From NCBI GenBank assembly GCA_905233405.1, contig CAJOEG010000154.1:1-5431 (forward strand): DNA of 5,431 bases, in the 5' to 3' direction. This document shows positions 1 through 4,589 of this stretch, piece by piece. Numbering within the stretch: the first letter of the stretch is position 1; every line of letters starts with the position of its first letter. The position numbers were made by a program, and so were the translations under genes. This DNA is from an uncultured Bacteroidales bacterium (GTDB lineage: Bacteria; Bacteroidota; Bacteroidia; Bacteroidales; ML635J-15). The notes under the pieces are model-generated. The model did no database searches. It saw nothing but the letters and a program-made list of their open reading frames with translations, and was not told the DNA's origin.

Positions 1-1171
1 CTGAACATAAAATTGCCGGATAATTTCCGCTTGTTTCGGAGACGCTGCTTGCATCCACATCACCATTGACAACTACATTAAGACTGTCGATTTTTGCATA
101 AGATATATATGGGAACAGACCGCAGAATGAGGATGCAACCAAATCGTTGTTGCTAACGGTTATTGTATGTCCTCCGCCGTTAAAATAACCTGAAAAACCA
201 TTCATTTGACTTACTCCTACAACATTTGTGGAACCCTGCTCCGCCTCGATGTCGGCAGTAAGCTTGAAGTAAAGCCCGTAGCCACCTTCTTCAATAAGTA
301 CACCCTTATAACGTTGTTGATAATTATTCTGACTGATTGCCTCCGCCAATTCGTTGAAATCGCTAAGCGATTCTATAAGAAGCGGATTATCTTGACCTCC
401 GAGCCGTGGCAAAATTGTAATGTCATACGAACGGTACGATGTATCGCCTATATGTACTGAAAGCTTCCTGATAACTTTTTCCGTATCAAGCCGCAATGAT
501 TCAATATCTAACAAATTGCCTGTGATAGGCACGCTGTCGAGCATCCAAGAAATGCCATCGGTAGAACCAAGAGTAATATTACCACTTACACCATTTACTG
601 TCTGGTAGTTCTCGCTGTCGGTAGCACCCAGGATGAAAGGCGTTGTCGCCAGTTTCACAAGGTCGTGGTCGGTGACAGTCCCCTCCGGAATAGGATAGCG
701 GCCGCTGTTCAGAATCCACTTGCTGGCATCAAGACCTGTTCCCGATATAAGTTCACTGGTAAGAAGTCCACCGACATTATAGTCATTACCAGAAATCGGA
801 AGTATCTGCTTGTCGGTATAGTTGTTATCACCACTATATGTTCCGTTTTGATAATAACCGGCCTCTCCACCGCCTACTCCACCCGGAAGCATCAGACAAC
901 TTAAATTCAAACCATCCTTTGCAACGCTAATATTGAAAGGAATAATAATATTATTGGCGAAATATGATTCGCTTGACATTTCTGCCAAAGAATTATCTCC
1001 GTAGTTGGCGCAATCGGTTATTGTCGATCGCACAATATTTCCCGCGATACCACCTGGGTCGGAATCTCGGCACGAAAACGAAGCATAATTTGCACAGGAA
1101 ACTATTGTTACAGAATCAGCATTACAGATCCTTGGTCGGGGTAACCAGAAATGTTGCCCAGATTTGTACAT
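1..1171 (-). CDS. Continuation of the GLUG-type beta-helix protein in the -1 frame (partial, runs off left edge)
   Basis: The minus-strand frame using forward codons that begin at 2, 5, 8 and so on has no stop from the window edge to beyond 1171. Its first in-frame ATG is at 1171, but those first ~15 residues (MYKSGQHF...) are probably out-of-frame translation. Recognisable protein resumes near 1125 with NADSVTIVSCANYA, then PGGIAG, STITDCANYG, WILNSGRYPIP and a bridge (TTPFILGATDSENYQ...) that resembles the bridge of the upstream part. A third module begins at GGQDNPLLIE (about 377-406) with FSGYFNGGGHTI at 161-196. There is no signal peptide, which supports this being the downstream part of the gene starting at 2913 and not an independent gene. 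About 370 residues are visible. The true C-terminus, where a T9SS sorting domain would be expected, is off the window. Confidence 0.75.
   Translation of the reverse strand, partial: MYKSGQHFWLPRPRICNADSVTIVSCANYASFSCRDSDPGGIAGNIVRSTITDCANYGDNSLAEMSSESYFANNIIIPFNISVAKDGLNLSCLMLPGGVGGGEAGYYQNGTYSGDNNYTDKQILPISGNDYNVGGLLTSELISGTGLDASKWILNSGRYPIPEGTVTDHDLVKLATTPFILGATDSENYQTVNGVSGNITLGSTDGISWMLDSVPITGNLLDIESLRLDTEKVIRKLSVHIGDTSYRSYDITILPRLGGQDNPLLIESLSDFNELAEAISQNNYQQRYKGVLIEEGGYGLYFKLTADIEAEQGSTNVVGVSQMNGFSGYFNGGGHTITVSNNDLVASSFCGLFPYISYAKIDSLNVVVNGDVDASSVSETSGNYPAILCS
1108..1150 (-). other. Frameshift joining the two GLUG reading frames
   Basis: Before this stretch the upstream frame gives good GLUG sequence up to CTNLGNISGYPDQG, then SVMLIL and a TAA at 1108-1110. 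The -1 frame gives VTIVSCANYASF and PGGIAG right after it. Adding one base restores continuity, for example an A in the GTAATG near 1121-1124, which would read GSVNADSVTIVSC. A C in the CCCC run on the minus strand at about 1138-1141 is a less smooth alternative. There is no X-XXY-YYZ slippery heptamer here, so programmed -1 frameshifting is unlikely. A real one-base deletion and a sequencing or assembly error cannot be told apart from the window. Confidence 0.75.
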
Positions 1172-2913
1172 GAACGGAAAAGCAAGCCCGTACCTTGGCC
1201 AACAATACCTCCGGTATTCAATCCTACTTGACCAGACTGTACTTCTATATCGGCCATGTTTACGCATTTATAGAATGTTGAATTTATGGCGTTTGCAACA
1301 AAACCACCGCAAAATCCCATATCTTCTGGATAAAAGTAATTGTATATATGACCGTTTACAGTGCAGTTGGATATTACCGACGAATGGGCGTATGCTGCAA
1401 GAGCACCAGCATATCCATCTACAGATATATTGCATACAAGATTCAGATTACAAATAGTAGCCTCGACTATCTGACTGAAAAGTCCTGCCATATAACCATT
1501 ATAATCATCTGGTTCGTATGCAAAAGTTATCGTATGGTTTCCTCCGTCGAAATGTCCGGAAAAGGCTATTGGATTCCAAGCAGAAGTTACTTCAATATCA
1601 GAATCCACAATGAAATATGGATAACCTTGCAAATCGGAATAATCGCCATAAGACAATGCCAGAAGGTCTTCCTCGTTGCTAATATGAATTGGATTAGCCT
1701 TGGTGCCAAGTTCATTACCTCCAATGCCAATCATCAGGTTCTTGACAAGATTGTTGCGATAGGCATAAATTTCGACTTCCGAGTTTGGGAAACCTACCAG
1801 CGAAACATTGCCACCCGAAATCTGCAACGAACTGTTTTCGGAATCCCAAGCCACACCGTTTGCCGTGCTTACGGTAAAGTCTGACGCAACATTATCTACG
1901 CAATCGTTCGAGTTCAACATCATCGGTGAGGCGGCGAGTATTGCAGCGTTGGTATTGGCGACAGCCGCAGGACGTGGATACAAGCCTGCGATTTCTGTCC
2001 AGTTGGCATTGCCGAATACAGAACCCGATGTCAACTCGGCAGTAGTCTTTGCCACAAAGCCGTCTGTAAAAGTCTTCTGTACCGGGAATTCTGCCAATAT
2101 CGTATTCTGATGGTCGAAATAGCAGTTGTTGTAAGTAACCTCAACACTCGAAGGATTGTTATATGACTCGGCGACCAGACATCTGGTTGCTGTTCCATTG
2201 TCAATTATCGGATAATAATTGGAATAATCGCCACGGACAAAAGTCGAAACAAAACAGTCGGTAACCGTAGTGCGCGAATCACACCTTGCAATGCCGGCAA
2301 TATCGCATATATTGAACTGCGCATCTGTAATATCAACAGTCAGCATACACAAGCTTTCCGAAATAGAAGTACGCGTTGCCTGTCCGACAATTCCTGCAAA
2401 ATAGAGTTCGGTCATTTCTCCAGATGCCGACAGCTGTCCGCTTACGGTGACATTTGAAATAGTCGAGTTGCTTGCCTCTGCGACCAACCCAGAAATATTG
2501 GAGTAGCCGTTGGCTGTGAAATTCAGATTTTCAAGGTTCAGGTTCTTAATGCATCCGTTCTGCAGATTTGTGAACATAGCCACCTTATTGGAACCAACAA
2601 TCACCATCTTCAAAATCGAATGGCCACCACCATCGTAAGTTCCCGAAAATGGTTTGTTTCCATAGAAATCGCCGATAGGCACAAAGCCGTCGGAGAATAT
2701 CTGCGATTCAACAAGGTTAATGTCCGCTGTCTGCAAGAAAAATTTTCCCGAAAACAGGTTTCCTGCGTTAACAGAATTTGCAAGATATTGTAAATCCTGG
2801 TCGGATGATATAAGATAAGGGTCGGATTCTGTACCCGCACCACTAAACTGAGCCATCACGCTACTGCCACACAATAACGTGAGAACCAAGAGGTTAACTA
2901 ATATTTTTCTCAT
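1108..2913 (-). CDS. Secreted GLUG-type beta-helix repeat protein, N-terminal part (frame broken by a frameshift)
   Basis: A 601-aa reading frame. The chosen start is the ATG at 2913 (MRKILVNLL...), since the TTG nine bases upstream adds nothing to the signal peptide. Residues 1-21 form a type I signal peptide (basic n-region, Leu/Val core, cleavage VMA|QF), so the protein is exported. The mature part opens with FSGAGTESDPYLIS (23-36), then FSGTYDGGGHSI (89-100), the usual entry to GLUG/beta-helix domains in Bacteroidota. Degenerate GLUG rungs follow: SGLVAEASNSTISN (141-154), AGIVGQ (173-178), GGIVGQ (568-573), ISNCTVNG and SCTNLGNISG. A bridge segment (about 326-395) after LYPRP leads into a second module, GTKANPIHIS (403-412) and FSGHFDGGNHTI (451-462). 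The frame stops at 1108 within a rung, with no natural C-terminus or sorting domain, and the protein resumes in the -1 frame. Probable role is a surface or extracellular repeat protein, perhaps adhesive. The ligand is unknown. Confidence 0.85.
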   Translation of the reverse strand: MRKILVNLLVLTLLCGSSVMAQFSGAGTESDPYLISSDQDLQYLANSVNAGNLFSGKFFLQTADINLVESQIFSDGFVPIGDFYGNKPFSGTYDGGGHSILKMVIVGSNKVAMFTNLQNGCIKNLNLENLNFTANGYSNISGLVAEASNSTISNVTVSGQLSASGEMTELYFAGIVGQATRTSISESLCMLTVDITDAQFNICDIAGIARCDSRTTVTDCFVSTFVRGDYSNYYPIIDNGTATRCLVAESYNNPSSVEVTYNNCYFDHQNTILAEFPVQKTFTDGFVAKTTAELTSGSVFGNANWTEIAGLYPRPAAVANTNAAILAASPMMLNSNDCVDNVASDFTVSTANGVAWDSENSSLQISGGNVSLVGFPNSEVEIYAYRNNLVKNLMIGIGGNELGTKANPIHISNEEDLLALSYGDYSDLQGYPYFIVDSDIEVTSAWNPIAFSGHFDGGNHTITFAYEPDDYNGYMAGLFSQIVEATICNLNLVCNISVDGYAGALAAYAHSSVISNCTVNGHIYNYFYPEDMGFCGGFVANAINSTFYKCVNMADIEVQSGQVGLNTGGIVGQGTGLLFRSCTNLGNISGYPDQGSVMLIL

Positions 2914-2949
2914 ATATAACAAATCAATATATGTTTTACAATCAAAATC

Positions 2950-2969
2950 AGTGCCAAAAAACAGGCACT
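2950..2969 (-). promoter_or_regulatory. Small hairpin in the predicted 5' leader of the GLUG gene
   Basis: Perfect 6-bp arms AGTGCC and GGCACT are separated by an 8-base loop that is U-rich in the minus-strand transcript. The hairpin lies between the predicted transcription start (about 2981) and the start codon (2913). It is too far upstream to occlude the ribosome site directly and lacks a following U-tract of terminator strength. It could stabilise the mRNA or be a chance structure. Confidence 0.35.
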
Positions 2970-2984
2970 AATACGTGAAAGGTA

Positions 2985-3017
2985 CAAAAGTAGTCAAAAT
3001 TTTCAATCCGTTAACAA
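2985..3017 (-). promoter_or_regulatory. Bacteroidetes-type promoter for the GLUG gene
   Basis: On the minus strand a TACTTTTG box (forward 2985-2992) matches the TAnnTTTG -7 consensus of Bacteroidetes. A TTG at the end of a T-run (forward 3015-3017) lies 22 bases upstream, within the spacing allowed for the -33 element. Transcription would begin near 2981, giving a leader of about 68 bases before the ATG at 2913. No Shine-Dalgarno sequence is visible, as is usual in this phylum. Confidence 0.6.
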
Positions 3018-3027
3018 AAAAGGAAAG

Positions 3028-3051
3028 AAATTAACAATTTAATGTTAATTT
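3028..3051. repeat. Inverted repeat AAATTAAC/GTTAATTT upstream of the GLUG promoter
   Basis: Perfect 8-bp arms flank the 8-bp spacer AATTTAAT, about 11 bases upstream of the -33 element of the minus-strand promoter. A further GTTAAC palindrome sits at 3010-3015, next to that element. The position would suit an activator site, but the stretch is very AT-rich, so chance is a serious alternative. Confidence 0.3.
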
Positions 3052-3167
3052 GTTGAATTACAATTATTTAACAACCAAAACATCGCCTTGTTATTTGCAA
3101 AGGTTTGCATATACAAAAATTCTTTATAAACATTTTCAAACCACCTCAAACAATCTCAAACATAAAG

Positions 3168-3197
3168 GACGTTGCACACAACGTTTCTACAGATTTT
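3168..3197. repeat. 30-bp palindromic repeat, copy 1 (ACGTTG..CAACGT core)
   Basis: This copy matches the one at 3293-3322 at 28 of 30 positions. The core is ACGTTG - CACA - CAACGT, followed by a shared tail TTTCTACA and a T-run. One of the two differences (A at 3178 where copy 2 has G) removes the innermost C:G pair of the palindrome. Short ACGTTGC-type palindromes recur between genes in Bacteroidales genomes, from general recollection, so this is probably a dispersed REP-like element. Confidence 0.65.
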
Positions 3198-3221
3198 GAA
3201 AATAAATTCCAAATATATCAA

Positions 3222-3281
3222 ATCATCGAATCGTCAAATTTTCAAACAATATCTAACAACCATAAACAATCTCAAACCATT
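3222..3281. repeat. Imperfect ~50-bp direct repeat, copy 1
   Basis: This begins ATCATCGAA and contains TTTCAAACAAT, AACAACCATAAACAA and AAACCAT in the same order as the copy at 3421-3472. It differs by a 9-bp insertion near its start (3231-3239) and scattered substitutions. A looser relative (TTTTCAAACC..CTCAAACAATCTC) lies at 3129-3160. Confidence 0.5.
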
Positions 3282-3292
3282 CAAATACAGAA

Positions 3293-3322
3293 GACGTTGC
3301 ACGCAACGTTTCTACAAATTTT
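3293..3322. repeat. 30-bp palindromic repeat, copy 2 (ACGTTGC..GCAACGT core)
   Basis: Perfect 7-bp arms ACGTTGC (3294-3300) and GCAACGT (3303-3309) surround two bases, extended outward by a G:T wobble and an A:T pair. It starts 125 bp after copy 1 and shares its flank (TTTCTACA then T-rich). It runs directly into the 21-bp tandem repeat. Confidence 0.65.
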
Positions 3323-3368
3323 CAACCTTTAGCTCGGCGTAGCCAACCTTTAGCTCAGCGAAGCTAAA
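3323..3368. repeat. 21-bp tandem duplication with TTTAGCT/AGCTAAA hairpin
   Basis: Two adjacent 21-base units (3323-3343 and 3344-3364), each starting CAACCTTTAGCTC, agree at 19 of 21 positions. The second unit plus the next four bases forms a hairpin with perfect 7-bp arms TTTAGCT (3349-3355) and AGCTAAA (3362-3368) around a 6-base loop. The first unit instead contains a small GGC-GTA-GCC hairpin (3336-3344). The AGCTAAA arm can also pair with the TTTAGCT of unit 1 (3328-3334), so two alternative folds exist. Confidence 0.65.
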
Positions 3369-3401
3369 TCCTTAAATTCTTGATTTTTTATGTACAATCA
3401 T

Positions 3402-3409
3402 GCCATGGC
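3402..3409. repeat. Short GCCATGGC palindrome
   Basis: A perfect 8-bp palindrome in a G/C-rich island (CATGCCATGGCGCG, 3399-3412) that stands out from the surrounding A/T-rich DNA. It immediately precedes copy 2 of the direct repeat. It may be a remnant of another dispersed intergenic palindrome. Short length makes this weak. Confidence 0.3.
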
Positions 3410-3420
3410 GCGATTCTAAA

Positions 3421-3472
3421 ATCATCGAATTTTCAAACAATTTCAAACAACCATAAACAACATTAAACCATC
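3421..3472. repeat. Imperfect ~50-bp direct repeat, copy 2
   Basis: Shares ATCATCGAA, TTTCAAACAAT, AACAACCATAAACAA and AAACCAT with the copy at 3222-3281. The two copies flank the 30-bp palindrome copy 2 and the 21-bp tandem repeat, which suggests duplication of an intergenic segment followed by divergence, or insertion of the palindromes between copies. Confidence 0.5.
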
Positions 3473-3480
3473 TAACAACT

Positions 3481-3509
3481 TTGAACCATTGAACCGTTGA
3501 ACTTTGAAC
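3481..3509. repeat. Tandem TTGAAC array (4 units, 8/8/7-bp spacing)
   Basis: TTGAAC occurs at 3481, 3489, 3497 and 3504 in a regular array, ending about 48 bases before the -7 box of the PorP gene. From general recollection, similar runs of TTGAACTTTGAAC words are common simple repeats between Bacteroidales genes. A regulatory role (for example binding upstream of the promoter) is only speculative. Confidence 0.55.
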
Positions 3510-3556
3510 TTTCATTAATTTTTCCAATTTTTCTAACACCTAATCCATAATTTCAT

Positions 3557-3564
3557 TATTTTTG
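3557..3564 (+). promoter_or_regulatory. Bacteroidetes -7 box for the porP-porE-like operon
   Basis: TATTTTTG matches the TAnnTTTG consensus exactly and lies only 8 bases before the ATG at 3573. Transcription would start near 3568, leaving a leader of about five bases or less. No TTG -33 element is present at the expected 17-23 bp distance (the stretch 3510-3540 is T-rich but lacks TTG). The promoter is therefore either one with a weak upstream element or a chance match, with another start further upstream. Confidence 0.45.
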
Positions 3565-3572
3565 TCGTTTGC

Positions 3573-4589
3573 ATGGGCAAGAGTTTTTTCATATTGCTGA
3601 CATTCATCATATTTGCGACGGCATCAGCGTTCGCACAGGACATTCATTTCTCGCAGTTCTACTCCACCCCTATGCAGACATCGCCAGCAAACGCAGGCAA
3701 TTTCAATGGCGACTGGCGTGCAATACTCAACAACAAAAACCAGTGGAACAGTTTCACAAACGCCTACCGCACCTTTGCTGGAAGTGTCGATTACTCGCAT
3801 AAGTCACTGTTTTCCAATGGCGACCAGTCGGGACTTGGATTAGTCATCAACCGCGACATTGCCGGCGACGGAAAATTCGGCACCACACAGATAATGCTCC
3901 ACGCCGCCTACTATTATCCTTTCTTGTCTGAAAAACTACTGGCAGGAGTCGGATTCTCGACAGGATATGCACGCCACAATGTCCATATCGACGAACTTAA
4001 CTTCGGCAACCAGTATGTAAACGACGGCTACGACCCCACGCGCGAATCTGGCGAACAATGGCAGGAAAACGCTTTCGGCTACTTCGACTGCGCAATAGGT
4101 ACAAACCTGATTCTCAGACTAAAGGAAAATTGGTCGGCCGAAGCAGGATTCTCGGTCGTACATCCGCACCAACCGAAAAAGACTTTCCTTGGCTCCGACG
4201 ATTCGCGACTGCCTGCAAAATGGATTGTCCACGCAACCGCCGACATAAACGTAAAGGACGAGTTCTGGCTTCAACCTATGTTCTTCAGTATGGTACAACA
4301 GAAATACCTTGAGTTCGACGTGGGTGCACTAGGCAGAATGGAAGTCAACCCCGTGGGACTGCAAGCCGTGTTCTTCGGAATATTTGCTCGCACAAGCGAT
4401 GCCGGAATACTTTGCGCCGGCGTACAGTACTACAACGTCAGACTTTTAGTCAACTACGACATCAACCTGTCGAAACTCACGCGCATAAGCCGTGGAAACG
4501 GAGGTATAGAATTTTCGCTCCAGTACATCTTCTCAAAGCCTAAACCACTAGAAACCCCATACTACAGGAAATGCCCCGAATTTATGTAA
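3573..4589 (+). CDS. PorP/SprF-family type IX secretion system outer-membrane protein
   Basis: A complete 338-aa protein, a normal length for the family. Residues 1-21 are a signal peptide (MGKSFFILLTFIIFATASAFA|Q). The mature N-terminus carries the family hallmark QDIHFSQFYSTP followed by PANAGNFNGDWRAI and NKNQW. Alternating amphipathic, aromatic-rich segments through the middle (for example MLHAAYYYPF and AGVGFSTGY) fit an outer-membrane beta-barrel. Near the end GGIEFSLQYIF is the typical last strand, followed by a short tail with YRKCPEF, also typical. The next ATG (residue 34) would remove the signal peptide, so the start at 3573 is firm. In T9SS, PorP/SprF proteins work with periplasmic partners in secretion or surface anchoring of cargo. 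Many Bacteroidota carry several paralogues, so which substrate this one serves is not known. The downstream PorE-like gene overlaps its stop codon by one base. Confidence 0.93.
   Translation: MGKSFFILLTFIIFATASAFAQDIHFSQFYSTPMQTSPANAGNFNGDWRAILNNKNQWNSFTNAYRTFAGSVDYSHKSLFSNGDQSGLGLVINRDIAGDGKFGTTQIMLHAAYYYPFLSEKLLAGVGFSTGYARHNVHIDELNFGNQYVNDGYDPTRESGEQWQENAFGYFDCAIGTNLILRLKENWSAEAGFSVVHPHQPKKTFLGSDDSRLPAKWIVHATADINVKDEFWLQPMFFSMVQQKYLEFDVGALGRMEVNPVGLQAVFFGIFARTSDAGILCAGVQYYNVRLLVNYDINLSKLTRISRGNGGIEFSLQYIFSKPKPLETPYYRKCPEFM

Larger units (their letters stand above)
2914..3572. other. Divergent intergenic region, AT-rich and repeat-laden, without a gene
   Basis: The 659 bases between the start codons of two divergent genes hold a promoter for each side near the edges and a core (about 3130-3510) of small palindromes, direct repeats and tandem repeats, listed separately. 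The A/C-rich plus strand (CAAACAA, CAAACC and similar words) is of low complexity. The only ATG-initiated frame of any length (75 codons at 3105-3332) lies entirely inside the repeats and is compositionally biased (Ile, Gln, Asn, Phe), so it is not called. No tRNA, rRNA or riboswitch is recognised. Because both genes point outward, the palindromes here are not their terminators. Confidence 0.7.

Noticed and set aside
1108..1150. Programmed -1 ribosomal frameshift
   Set aside because: No X-XXY-YYZ slippery heptamer or homopolymer of useful length precedes the stop, so a deletion or sequence error is simpler.
1348..1884. 178-codon plus-strand ORF opposite the GLUG gene
   Set aside because: It is antisense to a strongly supported coding frame with signal peptide and repeats. 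Its translation shows no domain.
2914..2922. TTG start at 2922 for the GLUG protein
   Set aside because: It would only add three residues (M/L-L-Y) before a good ATG that begins a normal signal peptide.
3105..3332. 75-codon plus-strand ORF in the intergenic region
   Set aside because: It lies wholly within low-complexity repeats and palindromes, is rich in Ile/Gln/Asn/Phe, and has no recognisable domain or initiation signal.
3328..3368. Rho-independent terminator
   Set aside because: Both neighbouring genes are transcribed away from this region, and the hairpin is not followed by a clear T-run.
3168..3509. CRISPR array
   Set aside because: Repeats are only paired, of different kinds and lengths, with unequal spacing. 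There is no regular repeat-spacer pattern and no cas gene.
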